Notes: generated from the letters alone by a model not told the origin. A stretch of DNA of 35,343 nt from Chitinophagaceae bacterium (GCA_021323155.1 JAJTCI010000010.1:1-35343), one strand, 5' to 3'; shown: positions 26,801 through 33,285, counted from the first letter of the stretch. Made by a program: numbers and translations.

Positions 26801-28758
26801 GAAGATCCGTTGAGATTAACCGAGGCGGTCGAAAAACATACAGCCTCGTCGGTGCCTGCATTCACAGTCACCGGTTGGTAGAACAATATTTGCTGTGTAG
26901 CGGAATCGATCCCGCAATCATTGGTGAATCTTACTTTGACGTTGTAGGTGCCATAGGCATTGAACTGCACTTGTGGATAGCGGGAATTCGCGTCCGTGCC
27001 CCCAACGAATGTGACAGTGCCGGGCGTAAAGGTCCATTGGTATGCCAATGTCCCGGTGTTGACGTTGTACGTTGTTACATGTCCTGGTGAGGTCAGAAAA
27101 TTCAGTGTTTGCAGTCCGCAGTATTGCTGGTTGCCAGGGAGATTCACATCCGCATCCAGCAAGAGAGAAACAGTTCTGTCCCTGGTGAATGTTCCGCAGG
27201 AGTTACTGATCGTTAAGCGGATGATATAATTACCCGGTTCAAGGAAAGTGATCTGCGGAATGGAGTCGGTTGCACTCGGTGTGATGGTATAATGCACACC
27301 CAGGGTTGCCGGCGCAAGAGATGGCGACAACAATACCTGCCAGTTCCAGTTAAAAGGCCTGCACGAGCTGGTATTCGTAAGGTTGGCAATGGTCACCACC
27401 AAAGGCGCACAGCCCGCAAGAGAAGCCTGGCCATTCATCGAAAAGTCCGGCACCGGAACTTCCTCGATACAGATGTACATGGTGGTGTCGTCGCTACATG
27501 GATCGTTCAGTGCCACCAGTTGTACGGAGTGCATACCCGGCGTGGAGAACGAATGTACCAGGTTCGTTGCGCTGCTGGCGAAAGAGCCATCAACGTACCA
27601 TTCGTATAGGGTGGAATTGGTACAGTTCACCGCATTATTGTTCCCGGAAAGCCCGACCTGGGACGTATTGGTGAAGGTGATGTTGGTATTCAGGCAACCA
27701 TAAGTTGGATTGATGAAATTTGCTTCCGGGCGTTCCCATACCTTGGCAAATGAACTGATCGGTGTGAAGCTATTTGAACAAAACTGGTTAGATGCAGTCA
27801 CACTGACGCGAAAGGCATTATACTGGTTCGGCGTGATATCTGTGATAGCAGGTTGTCCACAGGAAGTCTGTGTATATTCATGATCCACCGCCCCGTTGAT
27901 CGTCATTAACTGGCAATGGGTATAGGTGGTTGTGTTGCCGTCGCCCCAGTTGATCGTATAAATAGTTCCAGGGTAATTGTTCTTGATTCCGCCCGCTGCA
28001 GTGGTGTTGATCGTGTATTCTTTCGTATCGGGCAAGCAGATCTCGTTAGAACCTGCGGTTTGCAAGCTCAGGTTACTGGTGGAAGCCAGCACCAGGAAGC
28101 TTTTTATGGAAATGCTGTTATCAGCGTTCCGGATAGTTAGCTGGACGGTGTAATAATTTCCAACCACCATTGTGAAGCTGATGGATGTCGCGCCTACAGT
28201 AGCCGCCACGTTATTTCCAAGGCTATCGAGCACTTTCGCAACAAGCGTTTTACCACCAGGTACAGAGACGCCCAGGTTGAGTGTGGCATTGCTGATGATG
28301 AGACATCTGCCAAAAGTGGAGTCGTTGATCGTATTGGTGGGGCTGGTGGTAGGATTCGTAACCGGCGTGGTGGCAGTGGCAACTATTGTGAACGGGTTAC
28401 TTGTAGCTACCGGTCCTGCGGGGCTGGTAGACACTACCCTCACCCTGTAGTTCCCGCCTGGTGCGGTCCCTGCGGGTATGATGCCGTTGACAAAAGGCGT
28501 AAAGAAGCTGTTATAAGTACCGATGAGTGTGCCCGGAAAATTACCTGCCGCATCCGAAAGGTATAATTGGAAAGTGTTGGCCTGGTTGAAGCAGCCACCG
28601 CTGAGCTGGATGGGTACCGTGATGCCGCCACCGGCACCATATGAAGCCGTACTGAAGTTCGTATTGTCAATAGTAATCGTCTGTGCATCGGCAATAAGCC
28701 CGATTGCGCCCAACACCAGAATGAAAGCCAGTCTTCGAATCAAATTTTTTCTCATCAA
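17866..28758 (-). CDS. Giant secreted repeat protein (3630 aa) with Ig-like and PKD modules and T9SS type B C-terminal domain
   Basis: Signal peptide at residues 1-25 (ending LIADA). Residues ~26-915 hold divergent beta-sandwich and PKD-like modules (for example YTINWGDGNTTTY). Residues ~918-2450 are a regular array of 12 Ig-like A modules (PICSG...WTGPNGF...NPSI...Y.V.A...GC) and 6 B modules (NPT.C.T.TGSI.LNGL...N.CPSN..GP..L.DP). Next is a module starting LPAAPAVTSPVNYC. About eight PKD modules follow (WNFGDG or variants near residues 2660, 2747, 2835, 2918, 3003, 3082, 3169, 3253), then three Cys-containing Ig-like modules. The end (~3530-3630) is a gliding-motility-associated C-terminal domain (VFIPNAFTPDGDGINDILTV, FRVFNRWGQLVFE, GWDGKVKG, YVYTCEV). 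That domain directs export by T9SS, type B. By analogy with SprB it is probably a surface adhesin. Thr, Ser and Asn are very abundant. No frame break was seen. Confidence 0.95.
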   Translation of the reverse strand: MMRKNLIRRLAFILVLGAIGLIADAQTITIDNTNFSTASYGAGGGITVPIQLSGGCFNQANTFQLYLSDAAGNFPGTLIGTYNSFFTPFVNGIIPAGTAPGGNYRVRVVSTSPAGPVATSNPFTIVATATTPVTNPTTSPTNTINDSTFGRCLIISNATLNLGVSVPGGKTLVAKVLDSLGNNVAATVGATSISFTMVVGNYYTVQLTIRNADNSISIKSFLVLASTSNLSLQTAGSNEICLPDTKEYTINTTAAGGIKNNYPGTIYTINWGDGNTTTYTHCQLMTINGAVDHEYTQTSCGQPAITDITPNQYNAFRVSVTASNQFCSNSFTPISSFAKVWERPEANFINPTYGCLNTNITFTNTSQVGLSGNNNAVNCTNSTLYEWYVDGSFASSATNLVHSFSTPGMHSVQLVALNDPCSDDTTMYICIEEVPVPDFSMNGQASLAGCAPLVVTIANLTNTSSCRPFNWNWQVLLSPSLAPATLGVHYTITPSATDSIPQITFLEPGNYIIRLTISNSCGTFTRDRTVSLLLDADVNLPGNQQYCGLQTLNFLTSPGHVTTYNVNTGTLAYQWTFTPGTVTFVGGTDANSRYPQVQFNAYGTYNVKVRFTNDCGIDSATQQILFYQPVTVNAGTDEAVCFSTASVNLNGSSSGPAGYTAVWSIQPGFGTGSISNPNISNPAYTFSGTDKSNGTVRLIYTATPPAGSVCPVVRDTVQIIIHPDNNITSAATRTVCSGSNLNYTITSSVPSSTFSWTSSVISGSATGNTAAGTSATINDALTNPSASVDAVVRYVITPIANGCNGNAFNLDVTVKPIPDFTPAPSAPILCSGEQLTISLTSSLVGAQYTWSSSIAGGTLTGNSNQASPSTTISIVNTLTNTGTTDVTVTYTIVVYNPGSPVCTGESEQVIVTVRPPVNASASSNSPICSGQTINLTGNSTTAGATFSWTGPNGFTSNAQNPTISNGIPANAGVYTLITTAGGCPSPATNTTVVVNTAPVIGGGSGTNPTSCASATGFITLTGLANNTTYTANYTFNGNPATPVSLTSNGSGEVVIPNLAAGVYDNITVTLGTCPSNAFGPVTLADPTAPNTPTVGSNSPICAGNTLTLNANTTSPGVATYTWSGPNGFTSNTQNPSISNATTAATGTYNVTVTIANCTSAAGTVSVVVNTTPVAPTAGNNGPLCTSATLNLVANTSTAGVTYAWTGPNGFNSGVQNPSVSNVTIADAGVYSVIATLGSCASVAGTTTVIVNPTPNISGTTSTDPTNCATPSGSITLNGLTNNTTYTVNYTFNGNPATPATIASNGTGSLVIPNLLAGIYANLTVTLNGCISNTVGPVTLVDPTPPATPVAGSNSPICSGNTLALSANTTSPGTATWSWSGPSGFTSTSQTPSITNVTLAAAGTYSVTVTINGCTSAAGTTTPVINETPVIPIAGSNSPVCSGNPLNLTANTTTGGATYAWTGPNAFSSSVQNPSIATATTAAAGTYSVTATLGSCTSSAGTTVVAVNPTPNISGSSTVNPTTCATSTGSITLDGLNASTIYTVRYTQNGNPVNVSLSSNAGGSITITNLPAGSYTSIFVELNNCPSNTVGPFTLSDPTPPSVPVTGSNSPICSGNTLLLTANSATPGVTYAWSGPNGFNSTTQNPSITNALVAATGTYSVTATLNGCTSGAGTVNVTVNATPVTPTAGSNSPVCSGGTINLTASTPSAGVTYAWTGPNGFSNALQNPTISNATTAEGGTYNVIATATVGNCPSAPGSTVVVVNPTANINGTANNPTNCATTTGSITLTGLVPSTSYTVNYTQGATPQTATLSSDAGGTLVIPNLAAGTYTNISVALNNCPSNVIGPFTLVDPTPPATPTAGSNGPVCSGNTLNLTASTTSPGTASYAWSGPNGFVSTDQNPSITNVTTAATGTYTVAVTINSCTSAAGTVNVVVHQTPAMPVAGSNSPVCSDSTLNLTASTASAGTMTWSWTGPNGFNSISQNPSIPNITMAANGIYTVIATATTGNCPSATGSTTVVINPTPVITTTSFTNPTQCTTPTGSITLNGLAASTLYLVQYNFNGNPQSVSITSNAGGSVLINNLVAGTYTNIRVTLTGCPSNVIASITLTDPNPPATPTAGSNGPICSGNTLNLTSATSSVGAIIYTWSGPNGFSSTQQNPSIPGAIMAANGVYSVTATLDGCVSAAGTVNVTINETPATPVAGNNGPICADSTLLLTATTTFGGTVSWSWTGPNGFANSAQNPSIVGATTAANGLYNVVATAFTGNCPSAAGTTTVVVNPTPVIINPSFTNPTGCLTATGSIILNGLSASTAYTVTYTRDGTPVSTTITSDGSGVLTIPGLTAGTYASIRVATLVGCPSNTVGPFILADPNPPATPTAGSNSPICNGETLLLTANTTTPGAIVYTWTGPAGFTSNLQNPTIVNASAVNTGTYFVTATLNNCVSPQASVPVTVTALPAAPAVTSPVNYCIDALSVPLTATPAPGNSLRWYTSATGGTPDLNAPVPSTSAVGVTNYYVSQATPLGCEGTRALIEVFVNPDALAEYVYAPFEDCAPFNIDNSVIQPVLYPTRNGVYEWYANGVLIGTGTTFPGYTIVAPGDSVYIKMKAISLFGCKNDSAERWFYTIPKPVTDFDASDTVGCGPLSVTFTNTTPLIDKFSYNWNFGNGIISSAQNPGTIIFQPNPTAGDTVYHVSLAAFTQCDTIIKVVDIRVRSKPKAIITPNITYGCSPLTVVFNNISLGANMTYQWNFGDGSAPFFTNNTLPVQHTYNTAQQDTFDVRLIATNDCGSDTGRYNVVVAARTIELDVAVNGNEKTGCAPHTVNFYNNSTGATNFVWDFGDGNLLSTTNNIDTIQHTYLTVGTFNVSIQASNGCTDTTITETISVFAKPLVNFTVMPVPICVGDTLFFTNQSDTITGLLWNFDDGITSQLTNPTHAYTTPGTYDVKLIGIRQYGPGNACTDSIIKQVTVVASLPGSFSVSDSVSTCVPFNVTFTNHSLPSSLTTWNFGDGNVDTGDIVTHTFTQVGTFTVTMTARDINGCTYSATKQIVTAGPNGSFTYDNGYICGDRPVRFEAVVTGTDSIRWNFGDGTILSTTAHIVYHVYSQPGIYVPTAQLIAAPGGTCRRTLQGPDTIRVEYVSAGFVYSQVKTCGTTTVAFTDTSRSYFGLNGWQWNFGDGNNSTVRHPVHVYTSTNTWPIQLIAQGVSGCADTVNIPVFVKVDSKPIVSIVSDNTGCVNQPVTYNSVVTSNDPVTYYNWTFSNGATGNSPTVINNYGSAGTFNGQLIVGTAFGCYDTTSKPITINPSPTVNTNPNMQICRGQSAQLNATGAFTYDWAPFTGLSCTTCPNPIASPVTTTQYVVTGYNGFGCAGRDTILITVPQPIDVIAGPDAVMCIGQTRQLNATGATTYVWSPATGLSATNIPNPVASPTFTTIYRVIGYDAHNCFQDTAYVTIGVGNYPTVNAGTDHTVATGTLVNLAPTVTNGPIALWTWSPSNDLSCANCPTPVATAKKDICYNVTATNFFGCSGSDSVCIKVFCESSQVFIPNAFTPDGDGINDILTVRAKGVKSIKSFRVFNRWGQLVFEKANFTPNIDSQGWDGKVKGIPAPPDVYVYTCEVVCENDIPYTYKGNVAIIK
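21410..26010 (-). repeat. A-A-B super-repeat array inside the giant protein gene (period 765-774 bp)
   Basis: The B-module Cys codons lie at 25726, 24958, 24190, 23425, 22651 and 21877, giving spacings of 768, 768, 765, 774 and 774 bp (255-258 codons). Each full unit consists of two A modules (~80-85 aa) and one B module (~85-90 aa). One A precedes the first B and one follows the last, so the order is A B (A A B)x5 A. The linker DPTPPATPTAGSN.P.CSGNTL is the best conserved join. Copies are similar but not identical at DNA level. Confidence 0.9.
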
Positions 28759-29102
28759 CTGTTACTCTAAAGGTTTAAAAGTCCCGGCAATACCGGAGTT
28801 GATTTTCAAAGGATCATTGGAAAAGAAAAGCGTTGACGGCCGGAACTGGATATGCATCCGGCGGTCATCGCCTTAACGTGGTGTTTTCAACAGGTAAACA
28901 CGGCTATCCCAACAAAGATTGCCGCTGTGATGGGATGCCTTTCGAACAGGAGGACCTATCACTGCCAGTACCGCGTGGTACGGTCTGCTAAAATGCCGAA
29001 AATTTCCCGGTTTACCGCTTAAAAAAGAAGTAAATCACCCATCAAAAAAGGGTATTCCAAAACCAGTTGAATCCCAGGGTTATGATAAGCTCCGGGGTAT
29101 AA
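28759..29102. other. Gene-free region between giant protein gene and MATE gene
   Basis: This 344-bp stretch holds the 5' region of the giant protein gene and the 3' region of the MATE gene, both on the minus strand. No convincing open frame was seen. Two small perfect hairpins are visible: GCCGGA/TCCGGC (28839-28844 and 28857-28862) and GTACC-GCGT-GGTAC (28968-28981). On the minus strand an ATCCTTTG at 28814-28807 keeps only the TTTG half of the -7 consensus, so the promoter of the giant gene is not clearly identified. Confidence 0.5.
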
Positions 29103-30509
29103 TCAGATCTTCACTTTTTTCCAGCGTCCCCGCCGGAACAAGATGACACCTGCAATGGATATCGCTGTCTCGGCGGTAACGATGGCTATGAAAACCCCGG
29201 TCGGGCCCATTTCCAGTATCACCGCCAGCCAATAGGCGAGCGGTATCTGGAAGGCCCAGAACCCGAAGAGATTGATCCAGGTTGGGGTGCGACTATCACC
29301 CGCTCCATTAAACGCGTTCATCATCACCATGCCAACGCCGTAGAAGATGTAACCCAGGCTCACGATGCGTAATGCCCTGACGCTTACATTGATCACATCC
29401 TCATCTTTGGTCATCAGGCCAACGCAGAATTCGGCACCCACCAAAAAGAATAGCGAAACAAAGGCCATGAACAACGTATTGTATTTCGCCACTTTCCACA
29501 CGGAACGCTCGGCCCTTTCGGGTTGGTTTGCACCCAGGTTTTGCCCGACTAAAGTAGCGGCGGCATTGCTCAGACCCCAGGCCGGCAATATGAAGAAAAC
29601 AATAAGTCTTATCGCTATGGTGTAGCCCGCGATCACATCGTCGCCGTAGCGTGAAATGATCTTTATCAGCACCATCCAGCTGGCCGAAGCGATGAGGAAT
29701 TGTAAGGTGGCGGTAGACGCGACATTGATGAGCGATTTCAGTATGTTCCAGGCGGGCAAAAAATGTTGCCTTTTCATACGGATAATTCCCCTGTTATTAA
29801 GTAAGTGATAAACCTGGTATATCACACCGACACCTCTTCCTATTAATGTGGCGACGGCAGACCCTTCAAGACCTAACTCGGGGAAGCCTGCCCATCCATT
29901 GATCAATAAAGGGTTTAATATGATATTGAAAATATTGGCGATCCATAAGCTCTTCATTGCGATCGCGGCATTACCTGCGCCACGAAAAACCCCGTTGATC
30001 ATGAATAGCAGCATGATCACAACGCTGCTGGAAAGGAGTATCCGTGTGTACCCCGTCCCTTTCGTCACCACTTCTTCACTCCCGCCCATTATTGCAAGGA
30101 TTTCCCCGGCGTATATCGCACCTAGCACGCTGATGATCACCGTTATGCCTAACGCCAGCATGATCGCCTGCGCTCCTGAACGGGATGCTTCTTCATGATT
30201 TTTTTCTCCCACACGCCTTGCCACCATTGCTGTTGCGGCCATGCTAAGGCCAATTGCAATAGAATAAACAATGGTGATCACCGATTCTGCCAGGCCAACC
30301 GTAGAAGTAGCATAAGTGCCTAGTTTGCTCACAAAGAAAGTATCTACCACGGCGAACACCGATTCCAGGCTCATCTCCAGGATCATGGGGATGGCCAGCA
30401 GTATCACCGCCCTTCGCATGCTGCCCTTTGTAAAATCCTGGTGCTCGCTGGAAAGTGATTGTTTTATGAAAGAGAAAATACCCTGTCTCTTATTCGTATG
30501 TGTGGTCAT
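29103..30509 (-). CDS. MATE family multidrug/Na+ (H+) antiporter
   Basis: This 468-aa inner-membrane exporter of the MatE family (PF01554) has length and twelve hydrophobic segments normal for the NorM/DinF group. Two homologous halves are visible. The first starts at KGSMRRAVILLAIPMILEMSLESVFAVVDTFFVSKLG, with AIGLSMAATAMVARRVGE in its loop 2-3 region, and the second contains LPAWGLSNAAATLVGQNLGANQPERAE. MATE proteins export cationic compounds or metabolites using Na+ or H+ gradients; the substrate is unknown. It starts at ATG 30509 and has no co-directional partner close enough for an operon. A perfect 8-bp palindrome at 30636-30654 lies about 130 bp upstream and might be a regulator site. 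Confidence 0.95.
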   Translation of the reverse strand: MTTHTNKRQGIFSFIKQSLSSEHQDFTKGSMRRAVILLAIPMILEMSLESVFAVVDTFFVSKLGTYATSTVGLAESVITIVYSIAIGLSMAATAMVARRVGEKNHEEASRSGAQAIMLALGITVIISVLGAIYAGEILAIMGGSEEVVTKGTGYTRILLSSSVVIMLLFMINGVFRGAGNAAIAMKSLWIANIFNIILNPLLINGWAGFPELGLEGSAVATLIGRGVGVIYQVYHLLNNRGIIRMKRQHFLPAWNILKSLINVASTATLQFLIASASWMVLIKIISRYGDDVIAGYTIAIRLIVFFILPAWGLSNAAATLVGQNLGANQPERAERSVWKVAKYNTLFMAFVSLFFLVGAEFCVGLMTKDEDVINVSVRALRIVSLGYIFYGVGMVMMNAFNGAGDSRTPTWINLFGFWAFQIPLAYWLAVILEMGPTGVFIAIVTAETAISIAGVILFRRGRWKKVKI

Positions 30510-30635
30510 TGATTGTGTTTAAGCCCCGACGGGGAGATTACGAAAGCTGTGAAATTCCTGCGCCGCGCATGGCATTGCAGTGTCGACCGCGGTATCAATC
30601 GCAGCGATAGGTTGTAAATCGGGCTTAAGCGATGT

Positions 30636-30654
30636 ATCTAAGCCCTGCTTAGAT
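30636..30654. repeat. Perfect inverted repeat upstream of the MATE gene
   Basis: ATCTAAGC and GCTTAGAT (30636-30643 and 30647-30654) are separated by only 3 bp. It could be an operator for the MATE gene. It is too far from the tRNA terminator, and has no T tract, so it is unlikely to be a terminator itself. Confidence 0.5.
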
Positions 30655-30676
30655 CTTCATATGCTGTGTATTGAAT

Positions 30677-30720
30677 AAAAAAATCCGCCAATAACAAACA
30701 CTTGTTCATCATATGGCGGA
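30677..30720 (-). terminator. Rho-independent terminator of the tRNA-Asn transcript
   Basis: On the minus strand TCCGCCA (30720-30714) pairs with TGGCGGA (30690-30684), with an inner AACA/TGTT pairing, followed by a run of seven T (30683-30677). It begins 14 bp after the tRNA 3' end. Confidence 0.8.
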
Positions 30721-30733
30721 CTTTAAAATGTTG

Positions 30734-30807
30734 CTCCTCAGCCCCGACTTGAACGGGGGACCCTCTGATTAACAGTCAGATGCTCTAACCAACTGAGCTA
30801 CTGAGGA
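30734..30807 (-). tRNA. tRNA-Asn (anticodon GTT)
   Basis: The cloverleaf is complete on the minus strand. The acceptor stem is TCCTCAG/CTGAGGA with discriminator G, the D arm is GCTC-AGTTGGTTA-GAGC, and the anticodon stem TCTGA/TCAGA has loop CTGTTAA (anticodon GTT). The T arm is CCCCG-TTCAAGT-CGGGG. Length is 74 nt; the 3' CCA is not encoded. It lies downstream of the tRNA-like fragment in the same orientation and is followed by a terminator. Confidence 0.96.
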
Positions 30808-30828
30808 GTTTGTTATTCCTTTCTTCCC

Positions 30829-30887
30829 GGTGGCCCTCTGATTAATCCCGCACGTGCGGGACTCTAACCATCTGAGCTACCGAGGAG
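30829..30887 (-). pseudogene. Degenerate tRNA-like sequence carrying a 16-bp perfect palindrome
   Basis: The 5' part is tRNA-like: acceptor strand TCCTCGG, then TA, and D arm GCTC-AGATGGTTA-GAG (30886-30863). Where the anticodon arm should begin there is the perfect palindrome TCCCGCACGTGCGGGA (30861-30846). It is followed by TTAATCAGAGGG, which matches the 3' half of the anticodon arm of the neighbouring tRNA-Asn over 12 nt. No T arm or 3' acceptor strand (CCGAGGA) follows. A normal 7-nt anticodon loop cannot be drawn, so it is not a working tRNA as read. It lies between a promoter and the true tRNA-Asn. Confidence 0.7.
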
Positions 30888-30913
30888 TTTCCGAAATGGT
30901 TTTTTCGGGGCAG

Positions 30914-30944
30914 CAAAAATAGGAGATTTTGAATACCTCCCAAC
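30914..30944 (-). promoter_or_regulatory. Promoter for the tRNA-like/tRNA-Asn transcript
   Basis: On the minus strand 30921-30914 reads TATTTTTG (exact TAnnTTTG) and GTTG lies at 30944-30941, with 19 bp between, which is the normal Bacteroidota -33/-7 spacing. Transcription would start near 30906, so the degenerate tRNA-like element would be at the 5' end of the tRNA-Asn precursor. Confidence 0.55.
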
Positions 30945-31079
30945 AGGTTTTTTAAAGTTTTTGGCAATGTTCCAGGCCGCGGGGTTTGTGATCTGGTAAA
31001 ATTTGATAATATTAGGAGGGCTTTTGTGCATTTTGGATGAAAGCCTGATCTTATCCCTTTGTAAACTAAACCTACCACT

Positions 31080-32054
31080 ATGAGAAAATTAAATGCGGCC
31101 ATCGCCGCCCTCTTTATTTTCATCGTCCTGTCAGCTTTTTTCAGCGCCAATTTCCATAAAGGGGCGCAGGAGTTAAAGATCACAATGGACGACGGGGACA
31201 CTTATTCATTCCTCGATCTCAATCTTGACTTGTATGACAACATTCACGATAGAGAAAACCCGGATTATTACACGGCCAACCTTTTTTTTGATGCGGATAC
31301 GCTTACCGTTCCGGGATCCGGGGAGCTCGAGCAATTTGCAACCGGGAATAATAATGCGAAAGACCTTATCAGTTACGTTAACAGGATCTCGCTTGGCCGG
31401 GGGCTCGGTTACCGGAATGTTTACGATCGTAAAGGCAGCAGCGATGGGACAATAACCGACCACCGGTATGCCTTCCTGGACAGCGCTGGTTATATTGTTT
31501 GGAACAAGACCGACAATTTCAGCGAATATTATCATTCGCTTTTTAAGTCTCAACTGGCGAGAGGCCTCCTATTCAACGAAGCGTTGGGTATCGTCCACCG
31601 AATGACTCAAAAATACCCGGCGGACTTTAAGAAACGCGTTATCACCGAGATTGACAGCCTTATTGTTTTCACAAAGTCATTGAAGAAGCGGGTGTATTCT
31701 GAAAATAAGGATTTCAAAGTTTACTGGGAGGGGTTTATTTACAGGCGATACTTCGTTGATAAGGTTCCTGCGGCGGAAATTGAATCAGCACTTAAAAAGG
31801 CCAGGAACACGTTGTCGGCCGTTAAACCGTTAAGTGACCATGGTCATAAGGTGACGTTCAATAACTCATTCACTGTGTATTCATCCGCAGGCGTTTTCAT
31901 ACTTGCGTCAGAATCAAATAAAAAAGAGCTGTCATTTAATGGGGCTATCGAACAAGTGAAATACATCAAAGGCAAAGGCTTTGAAATAACCTATACTGAC
32001 AAGAAGCGGAAGTTGCATTCGGTAACCTACACGGCGCAATTGAAAAAAATTTAG
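31080..32054 (+). CDS. Exported protein of unknown function
   Basis: This 324-aa protein has an N-terminal hydrophobic segment (LNAAIAALFIFIVLSAFFSANF, residues 4-25) that could be a signal peptide or an anchor. The rest is soluble and mixed alpha/beta. It has an acidic stretch (MDDGDTYSFLDLNLDLYDNIHD), an aromatic region (YRNVYDRKGSSDGTITDHRYAFLDSAGYIVWNK), a helical middle (about 155-250) and beta strands at the end (FEITYTDKKRKLHSVTYTAQ). I recognise no family. The gene is alone on its strand. Its stop lies one base from the stop of hflX, so the two transcripts run into each other. Confidence 0.75.
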   Translation: MRKLNAAIAALFIFIVLSAFFSANFHKGAQELKITMDDGDTYSFLDLNLDLYDNIHDRENPDYYTANLFFDADTLTVPGSGELEQFATGNNNAKDLISYVNRISLGRGLGYRNVYDRKGSSDGTITDHRYAFLDSAGYIVWNKTDNFSEYYHSLFKSQLARGLLFNEALGIVHRMTQKYPADFKKRVITEIDSLIVFTKSLKKRVYSENKDFKVYWEGFIYRRYFVDKVPAAEIESALKKARNTLSAVKPLSDHGHKVTFNNSFTVYSSAGVFILASESNKKELSFNGAIEQVKYIKGKGFEITYTDKKRKLHSVTYTAQLKKI

Positions 32055-32055
32055 G

Positions 32056-33246
32056 TCAATATAAATGCTCGGACCGGTAAGGGTAACGGATATGATAGAG
32101 GTCGCGCACCTTCTGTAAGATCCTTGTCCTGAGTTCCTCGATGTTCTGCCTTTCAGTAGCGGAGACGAAAATGGAGTTTCCTTCGGTGAGATTGTCCCAC
32201 TTTTCGTGGAGCTCCCGAAGGATCTCCTTTTTTACATCATCGCCCAGCCACTCGTCAAAATTCTTTTCCTCGTACTGGTCTACTTTATTGAAGATGGTGA
32301 GTATGGGCTTTTCAAACGCTTTGATCTCCTGCAAGGTCTTGTTGACTACGCCTATCTGTTCCTCGTGCTGTGGGTGGGAGATATCTACCACGTGTAGCAG
32401 GATGTCTGCTTCGCGAACCTCGTCGAGGGTGCTTTTAAAGCTCTCTACCAGGTGGTGCGGCAATTTGCGGATGAACCCAACCGTATCGCTTAGCAGGAAT
32501 GGTGTGTTTTCAAAAACAACTTTCCGCGTAGTGGTATCGAGCGTTGCGAATAGCTTATTCTCTGCGAACACCTCGCTCTTCGTGAGCAAATTCATCAACG
32601 TACTCTTTCCAACGTTGGTGTAACCTACCAACGCCACCCGGATAAACTCGCCCCTGTCTTTTCGTTGGGTAAAGGCCTGTTTGTCTATTTCTTTCAGGCG
32701 TTTCCGGAGTAGGGTGATTTTTTCACGGATGATACGCCGGTCTGTTTCGATCTCGGTTTCACCAGGACCTCTTGTACCGATACCTCCGCCCAGTCTTTCA
32801 AGGTGACTCCACATACCGCGCAGCCTCGGTAATATATATTGATATTGTGCAAGCTCCACCTGTACTTTGGCCTGCGCGGTGCGGGCTCTTCTTGCAAAAA
32901 TGTCCAGTATCAGGTCGCTGCGATCGATGGTCTTAATGCCTACCGCTTTTTCAATGTTTTGTATCTGTGATCCGCTGAGTTCATCATCAAAAATCAACAG
33001 GTCGATATTGCGGCTGCTGACGTACGTTCGTATCTCTTCGAGCTTTCCTTTTCCTAAGAATGTCCGGCTGTCGGGGTGTGGCAGTTTTTGGGTAAACCTT
33101 TTTACAGTTATGGCACCGGCTGTCTCGGCGAGAAAAGCAAGCTCCTCCAGGTATTCATCCACCTGCTCCTGCGTCTGGTCTTTTTGAACCAGCCCTACCA
33201 GAACCGCCCGTTCTTCCTGCTGAATCCTTTGCTGCTTTTCTATCAA
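32056..33246 (-). CDS. hflX: Ribosome-associated GTPase HflX
   Basis: This 396-aa protein has the HflX N-terminal domain (ERAVLVGLVQKD, then DSRTFLGKGKLEEIR and LLIFDDELSGSQIQNIEKAV), the glycine-rich linker (LGGGIGTRGPGETEIETDRR) and a G domain. G1 is GYTNVGKST, G3 is DTVGF followed by IRKLPHHLVESFKSTLDE, G4 is NKVD and G5 is SATE. HflX binds the large ribosomal subunit, splits stalled or stressed ribosomes and hydrolyses GTP. The start must be TTG at 33246: an in-frame stop lies two codons upstream, and no ATG occurs before the conserved region. No hfq neighbour is seen. Confidence 0.95.
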   Translation of the reverse strand: MIEKQQRIQQEERAVLVGLVQKDQTQEQVDEYLEELAFLAETAGAITVKRFTQKLPHPDSRTFLGKGKLEEIRTYVSSRNIDLLIFDDELSGSQIQNIEKAVGIKTIDRSDLILDIFARRARTAQAKVQVELAQYQYILPRLRGMWSHLERLGGGIGTRGPGETEIETDRRIIREKITLLRKRLKEIDKQAFTQRKDRGEFIRVALVGYTNVGKSTLMNLLTKSEVFAENKLFATLDTTTRKVVFENTPFLLSDTVGFIRKLPHHLVESFKSTLDEVREADILLHVVDISHPQHEEQIGVVNKTLQEIKAFEKPILTIFNKVDQYEEKNFDEWLGDDVKKEILRELHEKWDNLTEGNSIFVSATERQNIEELRTRILQKVRDLYHIRYPYRSEHLY

Positions 33247-33285
33247 GTGCTATAGTTTAGTATTGCTATATAAAAGAAAGTGCCA

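Noticed and set aside
28968..28981. GTACC-GCGT-GGTAC hairpin as terminator of an upstream gene
   Set aside because: The stem is only 5 bp and no T run follows on either strand.
30829..30887. Second functional tRNA gene next to tRNA-Asn
   Set aside because: The T arm and 3' acceptor strand are missing and no 7-nt anticodon loop can be formed, so I list it as a degenerate tRNA-like element.
30842..31201. 119-aa minus-strand open frame ending within the tRNA-like element
   Set aside because: Its last residues (VAQMVRVPHVRD) are a translation of tRNA-like DNA and the rest is antisense to the 31080 gene.
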